Below, piece after piece: positions 1-6,628 of a stretch of DNA of 9,591 nt. The first letter of the stretch is position 1. Each line of letters begins with the position of its first letter. The stretch is from SZAS-103 sp038216155 (GTDB lineage Bacteria > Pseudomonadota > Gammaproteobacteria > Xanthomonadales > Xanthomonadaceae), in contig JBBQQH010000080.1 in the NCBI GenBank assembly GCA_038216155.1, forward strand, positions 1 to 9,591. The letters run 5' to 3'. Position numbers and translations under genes: made by a program. The notes below the pieces were generated by a model that did not search any database, was not told where the DNA came from, and saw nothing but the letters and a program-made list of their open reading frames with translations.

Positions 1-1298
1 TTCGGCGTCCGCACTCGGACGAGACGCTCAAGGCGCCTGAGCTGTCGGTGTTTGAGCGCTTGCTCAAGTCCAGCGGTGAGCGCGAGATCAGCACCACGAT
101 GGCGTTTGTGCAGACTCTCAACATCAGTTTGCGCGACAAGCAGGTTGGCCCGCGGATCGTGCCGATCGTCGCTGACGAGGCGCGCACCTTCGGCATGGAA
201 GGCTTGTTCCGGCAGATCGGCATCTACGCGCCCTTCGGCCAGAAGTACAAGCCGATGGACGCCGAGCAGTTGATGTTTTATCGCGACGACCAGGCCGGAC
301 AGGTGCTGCAGGAAGGCATCACCGAAGCCGGCGCGTTTTGCAGCTGGCTGGCGGCAGCGACCAGTTACAGCACCAACAATTTGCCGATGCTGCCGTTTTT
401 CATCTTCTACTCGATGTTCGGCATGCAGCGCATCGGAGACTTGTGCTGGCTCGCCGGCGATATGCGCGCGCGCGGATTTTTGCTGGGCGCCACCGCCGGT
501 CGCACCACGCTCAACGGTGAAGGCTTGCAGCACGAGGATGGCCATTCGCATCTGCTCGCTGGCGCCATTCCGAACTGCCGTGCCTACGATCCGACGTTTG
601 CGTTCGAGGTCGCGGTGATCTTGCAGGACGGAATGCAGCGCATGTTGAACGAGCAGGAAGATGCGTTCTGGTACATCACCCTGATGAACGAAAATTACCC
701 GCATCCGGAAATGCCGGAAGGTGCGGAAGCGAACATCGTCAAGGGAATGTATCTGTTGCAGGGAACGGAGAAAGGCAAAGGCAAGAGCAAGAAGCCACAT
801 GTGCAATTGCTCGGATCGGGCACAATTCTTCGCGAAGTGATGGCGGCTGCCGAATTACTGGAATCCGAATTCGGCGTCAGTTCCGACATCTGGGCCTGCC
901 CGAGTTTCTCCGAATTGCGCCGCGATGGATTCGATGTCGAGCGTCACAACCGCCTGCATCCGGAAGCAAAGACGCCTCGTGTAGGCCACGTCACCCAATG
1001 TCTCGCCGATCGCAACGGGCCGGCGATCGCGGCCACCGATTACGTGCGCGCCTATGCTGACCAGATTCGAGCGTTCATGCCGGAAGGCAAGCGGTATACG
1101 GTGCTGGGAACGGATGGCTTCGGTCGCTCGGACACGCGTGCCAGCTTGCGCCGGTTTTTCGAGGTTGATCGCTACGCGATAGCGCACGCAGCGATTGCCG
1201 CACTGGCGGCCGATGGCACGATGAACGCAAGCGACGTCGCACGCGCGATCAAGACCTGGAAAATCGATCCCGAAAAGGCCAACCCGTTGGGCGTGTAG
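1..1298 (+). CDS. aceE: Pyruvate dehydrogenase E1 component, homodimeric type (C-terminal half, 5' end cut by window)
   Basis: This is the thiamine-diphosphate-dependent E1 subunit of the pyruvate dehydrogenase complex, which decarboxylates pyruvate and acetylates the E2 lipoyl domains in the cytoplasm. The frame is open from base 3, and about 431 residues are present of a family length near 890. It matches my memory of E. coli AceE almost end to end: EISTTMAFV, DEARTFGMEGLFRQIGIY, LQEGI (306-320, containing the conserved cofactor-activating Glu), SWLAAATSYSTNN, LNGEGLQ followed by HEDGHSH (531-551), and the C-terminal LGTDGFGRSD. The GTG at 48 is internal, because homologous sequence continues upstream to the window edge (KAPELSVFERLL). 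No aceF or lpd follows; the next gene lies on the opposite strand 139 bp away. Identity is near certain. Confidence 0.97.
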   Translation, partial: RRPHSDETLKAPELSVFERLLKSSGEREISTTMAFVQTLNISLRDKQVGPRIVPIVADEARTFGMEGLFRQIGIYAPFGQKYKPMDAEQLMFYRDDQAGQVLQEGITEAGAFCSWLAAATSYSTNNLPMLPFFIFYSMFGMQRIGDLCWLAGDMRARGFLLGATAGRTTLNGEGLQHEDGHSHLLAGAIPNCRAYDPTFAFEVAVILQDGMQRMLNEQEDAFWYITLMNENYPHPEMPEGAEANIVKGMYLLQGTEKGKGKSKKPHVQLLGSGTILREVMAAAELLESEFGVSSDIWACPSFSELRRDGFDVERHNRLHPEAKTPRVGHVTQCLADRNGPAIAATDYVRAYADQIRAFMPEGKRYTVLGTDGFGRSDTRASLRRFFEVDRYAIAHAAIAALAADGTMNASDVARAIKTWKIDPEKANPLGV

Positions 1299-1333
1299 AC
1301 GCGCTGGATTCAACAAGAACGCATGTGGCAGCC

Positions 1334-1381
1334 GAGCTGCGATCGCACTCGTGGCCTTAAACAGCGATCGCGATCGCGCTC
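1334..1381. repeat. Imperfect 12-bp inverted repeat made of GCGATCGC octamers between convergent genes
   Basis: The left arm is GAGC, one bulged T (1338) and GCGATCGC (1339-1346). The right arm is GCGATCGC (1370-1377) followed by GCTC (1378-1381). The loop is 23 nt and contains another overlapping GCGATCGC (1364-1371), so alternative pairings exist. It lies between the 3' ends of aceE and the convergent flavoprotein gene. No T-tract follows on either strand, so it is not a standard intrinsic terminator. It could act as a bidirectional transcription barrier or mRNA 3'-end stabiliser, but that is inference. Confidence 0.5.
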
Positions 1382-1437
1382 CCGATAGCTGGCCGTTGTC
1401 TTCGACGTCGGTCGCCTCGCGTCTGGCGGGTACAACG

Positions 1438-2055
1438 TCAGGTCCCGGGATAAGGCGCGTCCTGTAACTGCCTCGCTAGATGCGCGGCATTGCTGGCGAT
1501 GGTGCGAATGGTGTCGGCGACCTTCTTCGGCGTGCGTTCCAGATCCTTGTAGTCCACGCCGCCCATCGCCTCGCCTACCCAGTACGGGTGCACGCCACCG
1601 GGAATGCTGAAGCCGACATCCGCCAGTCCCTGGAACAGTTCGGCATGCACGTGATGCGCGCCATCCTCGTTGCCGACGACGCCGACGATCGCGACCTTGC
1701 CGAACGTTGGATAGCGACCCTGATCGTCGATCTCGCCGAGAAAGGCGTCCAACCGTTCAAGCACGCGCTGCGCGGTGCTGGCCGGATGGCCCATCCAGAT
1801 TGGTGTGGCGAACACGAAAATATCGGCAGCTAGGATTTGCTTGCGCACGATCGGCCATTCGTCGCCGTCGCCTTCGTCAGCTTTCACTCCCGGCTTGATG
1901 TCCATATTTGCGAGTCGATCGCTTGAGTGATCGACGTCGTGCTTGTCCAGCGCGCGCAGAATTTGGTCGAGCAGCTTTTGGGTCGAGGATGCATCCTCGC
2001 CGCGCTTGAGCGTGCAGTTGAGGCCATAGGCTTTGAGTGGGCTTGAGGTTGTCAT
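1438..2055 (-). CDS. Flavodoxin-fold NAD(P)H-dependent FMN reductase / flavodoxin family protein
   Basis: This is a predicted cytoplasmic 205-residue flavoprotein that probably uses FMN to pass electrons from NAD(P)H to a quinone, nitro compound or iron complex; the substrate cannot be read from sequence. It has the FMN_red-type layout: a beta strand and phosphate-binding loop LNCTLKRGEDASST (residues 12-25), the second flavin loop ATPIWMGHPAS (83-93) leading into a helix ending RVLERLDAF, and the third loop VVGNEDGAHH (126-135) after a strand. The ATG at 2055 is chosen because GGGGAG sits 5-10 nt upstream of it. A start 16 codons further up (2103) is possible but adds residues unlike the family. 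The gene is divergent from the K+ channel gene (148 bp between starts) and convergent with aceE. Family is confident; exact activity is open. Confidence 0.9.
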   Translation of the reverse strand: MTTSSPLKAYGLNCTLKRGEDASSTQKLLDQILRALDKHDVDHSSDRLANMDIKPGVKADEGDGDEWPIVRKQILAADIFVFATPIWMGHPASTAQRVLERLDAFLGEIDDQGRYPTFGKVAIVGVVGNEDGAHHVHAELFQGLADVGFSIPGGVHPYWVGEAMGGVDYKDLERTPKKVADTIRTIASNAAHLARQLQDAPYPGT

Positions 2056-2203
2056 AAGCGCTCCCCGCTGTCGATGAGGTGGCACAAACATTCCAGCGCG
2101 CACCGAAAGCGCTTGTGAACGCGCGAGTTGCGTGCCTGCGCGACACTTCGGGTAAACGCTTGGAATAGACTTGTGCGCTCATCGTGCGCCGGGGAGACGT
2201 GCC

Positions 2204-2965
2204 GTGGACAACGCCGTGGATAGTTTCGACAAGCAGGGGCCGTACGTCCTGTTCATGCTGGTGCTCAGCATTCTTTCGCTGATTGGCTTGGCGATTTCAA
2301 CGGTCGGCCATCTGGACGGCGATCAGTCGGCAATTTTGGATGTCGCCGACAACTTTGTGTGCGGCTTGTTTTTCATCGATTTCCTGATCTCGATGCATCG
2401 CGCGCCACGCAAGCTGTCGTACTTCCTGCGTTGGGGCTGGATTGATTTGTTATCCAGTATCCCGATGATCGACGCGTTGCGGGCGACGCGCCTGGTGCGC
2501 GTGTTTCGCATCCTGCGGCTGGTACGCGGGATCAAGGCGACCAAGATCCTCGCCCAGTTCATTCTCAACCGGCGCTCGGAAAGCGCATTTCTCGCCGTCT
2601 CGCTGGTCTCGCTGCTGCTGGTAGTGGTGGCCAGCATCGGGATTCTGCAGTTCGAGGGTGGCGCGGATTCCAACATCAAGACGGCTGAAGACGCAATCTG
2701 GTGGGCGGTGACCACGATCACGACTGTTGGCTACGGCGACAAGTTTCCGGTGACCTCGGAAGGCCGGCTGATCGCGTCGGTGCTGATGGTGTGCGGCGTC
2801 GGATTGTTCGGCACGCTCTCGGGTTTCATCGCGTCGTGGTTTCTCAAGCCGCAAGAGGAGTTGCGCGAGAGCGAGATGAGCATACTGCTGGCCGAGGTAC
2901 GCGAAATTCGGGCGCAGTTGCAAGCAAGCTCGCCCGCTGCAGATGAGCCGCCCCTGCAAACCTAA
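2204..2965 (+). CDS. Voltage-gated potassium channel, six-transmembrane
   Basis: This is an inner-membrane K+ channel subunit, expected to be tetrameric, of 253 residues. Segments in order: S1 about 13-33, S2 45-64, S3 76-88, S4 91-111, S5 127-149, pore helix and filter 162-180, S6 187-213. S4 carries basic residues exactly every third position (R93, R96, R99, R102, R105, R108, K111), the classic voltage sensor. The selectivity filter TVGYGD is at 174-179. After S6 a short charged stretch (about 217-240, EELRESEM through IRAQLQ) looks like a coiled coil; there is no RCK/TrkA or cyclic-nucleotide domain. The GTG at 2204 is preferred because GGGGAG lies at 2191-2196, 7 nt upstream. The TTG at 2171 would add 11 residues and has no ribosome site. 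Channel identity is very secure; gating is inferred. Confidence 0.94.
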   Translation: MDNAVDSFDKQGPYVLFMLVLSILSLIGLAISTVGHLDGDQSAILDVADNFVCGLFFIDFLISMHRAPRKLSYFLRWGWIDLLSSIPMIDALRATRLVRVFRILRLVRGIKATKILAQFILNRRSESAFLAVSLVSLLLVVVASIGILQFEGGADSNIKTAEDAIWWAVTTITTVGYGDKFPVTSEGRLIASVLMVCGVGLFGTLSGFIASWFLKPQEELRESEMSILLAEVREIRAQLQASSPAADEPPLQT

Positions 2966-3018
2966 ATCCGTGCTGACTCGGGGGTGATGCGCGAACGCTT
3001 TACCGCGCCGCGCGCGCC

Positions 3019-3024
3019 TATGAT
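3019..3024 (+). promoter_or_regulatory. Candidate -10 box (TATGAT, sigma-S-like context) for the CsbD gene
   Basis: TATGAT matches the sigma-70 -10 consensus at five of six positions and is preceded by C (CTATGAT), a base favoured by the stationary-phase factor sigma-S. No good TTGACA-like box lies 16-18 bp upstream, which sigma-S promoters tolerate. A start point about 7 nt downstream would fall near 3031. CsbD-family genes are commonly general-stress genes, so a sigma-S promoter would fit; no experiment supports it here. Confidence 0.4.
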
Positions 3025-3030
3025 CGACCC

Positions 3031-3050
3031 TGCCTGCGCTTCCGCAGGCA
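3031..3050 (+). promoter_or_regulatory. Leader hairpin abutting the ribosome-binding site of the CsbD gene
   Basis: TGCCTGCG (3031-3038), loop CTTC, then CGCAGGCA (3043-3050) form a perfect 8-bp stem. The Shine-Dalgarno AAGGAG (3050-3055) begins at the last base of the stem and the ATG is at 3064. If transcription starts near 3031, this would be a 5'-terminal stem-loop, a form known to protect bacterial mRNAs from decay. Pairing is seen; the role is inferred. Confidence 0.5.
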
Positions 3051-3063
3051 AGGAGATTCCCCA

Positions 3064-3252
3064 ATGGACAAGAACCGCACGGAAGGCGCCAAGAAAGAGA
3101 TCAAGGGTGCCGTGAAGGAAAGCGTCGGCAAGCTCACCGGCAACAAATCCAAGCAGGTCGCCGGCAACATCGAGAAAAACGTCGGCAAGGCGCAGAAACA
3201 AGTGGGTCAGGCCAGCGACGAGATACGCGACGCCGCAAAGAAGAAACGCTGA
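3064..3252 (+). CDS. CsbD family stress-associated small protein
   Basis: This 62-residue, very hydrophilic protein is rich in Lys, Ala, Gly and Gln (MDKNRTEGAKKEIKGAVKES at the start, KKKR at the end). It matches the CsbD-like family (B. subtilis CsbD, E. coli YjbJ): the GAKKEIKGAVKE repeat-like helix, then GKLTGNKSKQVAGNIEK, then GKAQKQVGQA. Members are abundant, probably soluble stress proteins of unknown biochemical role, often controlled by a general-stress sigma factor. Length is typical. A strong AAGGAG sits 8 nt before the ATG, directly after an 8-bp hairpin. A strong intrinsic terminator begins 26 bp after the stop, so it is probably a monocistronic transcript, separate from the K+ channel gene 98 bp upstream. 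Confidence 0.93.
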   Translation: MDKNRTEGAKKEIKGAVKESVGKLTGNKSKQVAGNIEKNVGKAQKQVGQASDEIRDAAKKKR

Positions 3253-3278
3253 CTTGCAGCGTCGCCTGGTTAAAGGTC

Positions 3279-3322
3279 ACGGCAAGGCGAATGGAATTGC
3301 GTCGCCTTGCCGTTTCTTTTTT
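3279..3322 (+). terminator. Intrinsic (rho-independent) terminator after the CsbD gene
   Basis: ACGGCAAGGCGA (3279-3290), an 11-nt loop, and TCGCCTTGCCGT (3302-3313) form a perfect 12-bp stem, immediately followed by a T-rich run (TTTCTTTTTT, 3313-3322). It ends rightward transcription 26-70 bp after the CsbD stop and before the convergent DUF3297 gene. On the minus strand no T-run follows the stem, so it should be one-directional. Confidence 0.93.
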
Positions 3323-3364
3323 CGAATTCAAGCACAAGTCAATGCGCGCGGATTGCCGCGTGCG

Positions 3365-3619
3365 TCATTCTGATGTTTGCGCAGCGTCGCGAAAATAGGG
3401 TTCGACCGTTCCCGAAACCTTGATCGTCATCGGATTGCCGCGCCGATCCAGCGATTTGCCAATCGGCAACCGCACCCAACCCTCGCTGACGCAATATTCC
3501 TCGACATTGGTTTTTTCCTCGCCGTTGAACCGCACGCCAATGCCGCGATCGATCAAGACAGCATTAAAGAACGGGCTACGCGGATTGGTGGCAAGGCGGT
3601 CGGGCGGCGTGTCGCTCAT
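3365..3619 (-). CDS. DUF3297 family protein
   Basis: This 84-residue protein of unknown function is recognised as DUF3297 from its conserved opening (MSDTPPDRLATNP, SPFFN), the core RGIGVRFNGEEKTNVEEYC with VSEGW, and the end GNPMTIKVSGTVEPYF. Members are short, nearly full-length domains of this size found widely in proteobacteria. There is no signal peptide or membrane segment, so it is probably cytoplasmic. One Cys lies in the conserved EEYCVSEGW core. The start is supported by an AGGA about 9 nt upstream and by the family's MSDT- start. It faces the CsbD gene tail to tail and diverges from the EF-hand gene (182 bp between starts). An inverted repeat lies 37-62 bp before its start. Function is not known to me. 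Confidence 0.9.
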   Translation of the reverse strand: MSDTPPDRLATNPRSPFFNAVLIDRGIGVRFNGEEKTNVEEYCVSEGWVRLPIGKSLDRRGNPMTIKVSGTVEPYFRDAAQTSE

Positions 3620-3655
3620 CTTTCGGTGTCCTGGTCTCGGTCAGGGCACAGGATA

Positions 3656-3681
3656 AACCGCCAGCCGGCAGTAAGGCGGTT
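3656..3681. repeat. 7-bp inverted repeat upstream of the DUF3297 gene
   Basis: AACCGCC (3656-3662) and GGCGGTT (3675-3681) flank a 12-nt spacer that contains the palindrome GCCGGC (3664-3669). It lies 37-62 bp upstream of the minus-strand DUF3297 start, where an operator or leader hairpin would sit. No convincing -35/-10 pair could be fixed beside it. Confidence 0.4.
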
Positions 3682-3801
3682 AAAACTCTTGCGGAACGCC
3701 GCATGACTGCTGGACTCGTAGATTGCGGCCTGCGCCACGCGCGGGGCTAGGATGCGGCAACGCCACGCGCAGCCGCGCGGGCAATCGACGAGGATCAATT
3801 C

Positions 3802-4266
3802 ATGAACGCACTTGCCACCCCGCAAACCGCATTGCTTGCACTGGCAGTTGTTGCCGCGCTGTCGCTGGCGCCGACTGCGCACGCTGCCACTACTACCGAT
3901 CCGGTCGGCGCACACATGAAGGCCATGGACAGCAATGCCGACAAGCTGGTTTCGCGCGACGAATACGCGGCGGCGGCCAAGGCGAAGTTTGATGCGATGG
4001 ACAGCAGTCACGACAGTCAGGTTTCGGCTGAAGAAATGGACGCCGCCAACAAGGCGATGCAGGCCAAGGGCGAGCCGACCAGCACGATGGCCTCGGCGAC
4101 CGTGATCAAGTCGATGGACCTCAACACCGATGGCATGATTTCGTCGTCCGAGCACGCGCAGGAAGCCAGCAAACGGTTTGGCTCGATGGATGGCAATCAC
4201 GATGGTCAGCTTGACGAGCAGGAAATGCGTATCGGCCACGATGCCGGCATCGATATGATGCAGTAG
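3802..4266 (+). CDS. Exported EF-hand calcium-binding protein (four EF-hand loops)
   Basis: This 154-residue protein begins with a Sec-type signal peptide: a hydrophobic core at about 8-22 and likely cleavage after AHA (residue 28). The mature part holds four 12-residue EF-hand loops: D43-E54 (DSNADKLVSRDE), D67-E78 (DSSHDSQVSAEE), D106-E117 (DLNTDGMISSSE) and D130-E141 (DGNHDGQLDEQE). Each has Asp at positions 1 and 5 and Glu at 12. Loops 3 and 4 have the usual Gly at 6; loops 1 and 2 have Lys and Ser there, so they may bind Ca2+ less well. The loops form two pairs, joined by an Ala/Lys-rich linker. An AGGA 7 nt upstream supports the ATG. It is probably periplasmic. Whether it buffers calcium, senses it or is structural cannot be told. 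It appears monocistronic. Confidence 0.92.
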   Translation: MNALATPQTALLALAVVAALSLAPTAHAATTTDPVGAHMKAMDSNADKLVSRDEYAAAAKAKFDAMDSSHDSQVSAEEMDAANKAMQAKGEPTSTMASATVIKSMDLNTDGMISSSEHAQEASKRFGSMDGNHDGQLDEQEMRIGHDAGIDMMQ

Positions 4267-4307
4267 CGCCTGCTTCATCCCGCGTCGTTCACAGCAGGCA
4301 ATTGCGC

Positions 4308-4330
4308 TGCATCCGGCGCCGTGGGATGCA
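4308..4330. repeat. 7-bp inverted repeat just upstream of the P5C dehydrogenase -10 box
   Basis: TGCATCC (4308-4314) and GGATGCA (4324-4330) are separated by 9 nt that start with the palindrome GGCGCC. The element ends 6 bp before a TACAAT -10 candidate and so covers the expected -35 region and spacer, a normal place for a repressor or activator site. It could also be the 3' hairpin of the EF-hand transcript, but no T-run follows. Confidence 0.45.
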
Positions 4331-4336
4331 AGCCAT

Positions 4337-4342
4337 TACAAT
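4337..4342 (+). promoter_or_regulatory. Candidate -10 box (TACAAT) for the P5C dehydrogenase gene
   Basis: TACAAT matches TATAAT at five of six positions and lies 26 bp before the ATG, which would give a short leader of about 20 nt containing GGAG (4358-4361). No recognisable -35 box lies at 16-18 bp, where the inverted repeat 4308-4330 sits instead, hinting at activator dependence. Confidence 0.45.
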
Positions 4343-4368
4343 AGCGGGCTTCGCAATGGAGTCCGCTC

Positions 4369-6000
4369 ATGTCGCTCGGCATCTTTCACGTCCCCACGCC
4401 CGTCAACGAGCCGGTCAAGAATTACGCGCCCGGTAGCGCGGAACGCGTCAGCTTGCAGGCACGGCTGCGCGAGCTGGAATCGCAGCAAACCGACATGCCG
4501 ATGTGGATCGACGGCAAACATGTACGCAGCGAGCGCACCGGCAAGTCGGTGATGCCACACGCGCATGCGCATGTGCTGGGCGAATTTCATCTCGCCAACC
4601 AGGCCAATGTGCAGCAGGCGATTGACTCCTCGCTACGCGCGCAAAAACAGTGGGCGGCACTGCCGTGGGAAGCGCGTGCGTCGGTGTTCCTCAAGGCGGC
4701 CGAGCTGCTGGCCGGCCCGTGGCGCGACACCATCAACGCCGCGACCATGCTTGGGCAAAGCAAGACCTGCCATCAGGCCGAAATCGATGCGGCGTGTGAG
4801 CTGATCGATTTCTTTCGCTACAACGTCGCCTATTACGAACAGATTCTGCGCGAGCAGCCCGGCAGTGGCCCCGGCATGTGGAACCGGCTGGAACATCGCC
4901 CGCTCGAAGGTTTCGTGTTTGCGGTGACGCCGTTCAATTTCACATCCATCGCAGCCAACCTGCCAACCGCGCCTGCGCTGTGCGGCAATACCGTGCTGTG
5001 GAAGCCGGCCAGCACGGCGGCTTATAGCGCGCACTTTCTGATGGAGTTGTTGCGCGAGGCCGGGCTGCCCGATGGTGTGATCAATCTGGTGTACGGCGCG
5101 GGCGCCGATGTCGGCGATCCGGTGCTGGCTGATCCGAATCTGGCCGGCATTCACTTCACTGGCTCCACTGGCGTGTTCCACAAGATGTGGAAGACGGTCG
5201 CCAGCAATATCGATCGCTACAAGGCCTATCCGCGGCTGGTCGGCGAAACCGGTGGCAAGGATTTCATCCTCGCCCATCGCAGCGCCGATCCAGTCGCATT
5301 GACCACGGCGATCGTGCGCGGTGCGTTCGAATATCAGGGCCAGAAATGTTCGGCTGCGAGCCGCGTCTACATTCCGTCCAACATCTGGCCGCTGATCAAG
5401 GACGATCTGGTTGCGCAAGTTGAATCCATCAAGATGGGCGACGTGCGTGATTTCGGCAATTTCATGGGCGCGGTGATCGATGTCAAAAGTTTCAAGACGC
5501 AGGCCAAAGCAATCGACGAAGCGAAAGCCGCGAGCGACGCCGAAATCATTGCTGGCGGTACGTACGACGACAGCACTGGCTGGTTCGTGAGACCGACCAT
5601 CATCAAGACCGACAACCCCGGCTATCGCACGTTGTGCGATGAATTGTTTGGTCCAGTGCTGACCTTGCATGTGTGCGACGAGCATGCGTGGGACGAAACC
5701 TTGCAGCTCGTTGATTCCACCAGTCCATATGCGCTCACCGGCGCGATCTTCGCGCAGGATCGTTACGCCGTGCAGCAGGGTCTGGATGCACTGCGCAATG
5801 CCGCCGGCAACTTTTATATCAACGACAAGCCGACCGGCGCCGTGGTCGGCCAGCAGCCGTTCGGCGGCGGCCGCGCGTCAGGCACCAACGACAAGGCTGG
5901 TTCGATGTTGAATCTGCTGCGCTGGATCAGCCCGCGCACGATTAAGGAAACCTTCGTGCCGGCGACCGACTATCGGTATCCGTTCATGCAAGATGAATAA
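4369..6000 (+). CDS. pruA: L-glutamate gamma-semialdehyde (1-pyrroline-5-carboxylate) dehydrogenase
   Basis: This enzyme oxidises glutamate semialdehyde/P5C to L-glutamate with NAD+, the second step of proline (and arginine/ornithine) catabolism, in the cytoplasm. It is 543 residues, the length of the stand-alone ALDH4A1-like type rather than a domain of bifunctional PutA. Aldehyde dehydrogenase landmarks are all present: TPFNF (187-191), WKPAS (211-215), FTGST (263-267), the general base E293 in VGETGGKDF, catalytic C327 in YQGQKCSAASR, ELFGPVL (425-431) and PFGGGRASGTN (497-507). The opening (PVNEPVKNYAPGS and nearby ERVSLQARL) is typical of this subfamily. The ATG has GGAG 7 nt upstream. 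No proline dehydrogenase gene is adjacent. The gene ends 15 bp from the convergent msrB stop with no clear terminator between. The class is certain; substrate assignment rests on subfamily resemblance. Confidence 0.95.
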   Translation: MSLGIFHVPTPVNEPVKNYAPGSAERVSLQARLRELESQQTDMPMWIDGKHVRSERTGKSVMPHAHAHVLGEFHLANQANVQQAIDSSLRAQKQWAALPWEARASVFLKAAELLAGPWRDTINAATMLGQSKTCHQAEIDAACELIDFFRYNVAYYEQILREQPGSGPGMWNRLEHRPLEGFVFAVTPFNFTSIAANLPTAPALCGNTVLWKPASTAAYSAHFLMELLREAGLPDGVINLVYGAGADVGDPVLADPNLAGIHFTGSTGVFHKMWKTVASNIDRYKAYPRLVGETGGKDFILAHRSADPVALTTAIVRGAFEYQGQKCSAASRVYIPSNIWPLIKDDLVAQVESIKMGDVRDFGNFMGAVIDVKSFKTQAKAIDEAKAASDAEIIAGGTYDDSTGWFVRPTIIKTDNPGYRTLCDELFGPVLTLHVCDEHAWDETLQLVDSTSPYALTGAIFAQDRYAVQQGLDALRNAAGNFYINDKPTGAVVGQQPFGGGRASGTNDKAGSMLNLLRWISPRTIKETFVPATDYRYPFMQDE

Positions 6001-6015
6001 GCGCTAGCTGCGCGA

Positions 6016-6483
<468 letters not shown>

Positions 6484-6628
6484 GGGATAGCTCCAGCAGT
6501 TTGGATGCCATGCAGCATGAAAGCATGCGCATTCAGCGCGCGTGATCGCCGCCTGATTGAACCGCGTCGGTGCGCGGCATGGTCGGCCCTGCATTACTAT
6601 TCTGGGAACCAACCGAGGAATTGAATGC

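Noticed and set aside
48..50. GTG as the start of the first gene
   Set aside because: AceE-like sequence continues in frame to the window edge, so the gene is simply truncated at its 5' side.
2128..2157. TTGCGT with GTAAAC as a promoter for the K+ channel gene
   Set aside because: The match to the -10 consensus is poor and other weak pairs are as good; no choice can be defended.
2171..2203. TTG at 2171 as start of the K+ channel, adding 11 residues
   Set aside because: No ribosome site precedes it, while GGGGAG is well placed for the GTG at 2204.
3344..3363. 8-bp GCGCGCGG/CCGCGTGC hairpin as terminator of the DUF3297 gene
   Set aside because: In the minus-strand RNA one pair becomes a C-A mismatch and the following sequence is not a U-tract; low complexity CG text makes chance pairing likely.
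3748..3753. TAGGAT as -10 box of the EF-hand gene
   Set aside because: The only upstream partner (TTGCGG at 3723) is 19 bp away and the match is weak, so I did not annotate it.
3733..3770. Direct repeat CGCCACGCGC (3733-3742 and 3761-3770) before the EF-hand gene
   Set aside because: Ten bases in very GC-rich sequence; no third copy or conserved spacing to a promoter is visible.
4268..4299. GCCTGCT/AGCAGGC inverted repeat as terminator of the EF-hand gene
   Set aside because: The 18-nt loop and lack of a following T-run make it unlike an intrinsic terminator.
4633..5685. 350-codon open frame on the minus strand inside the P5C dehydrogenase gene
   Set aside because: It is the complement of a well-identified enzyme; long antisense frames are expected in GC-rich genes and the product resembles no family.
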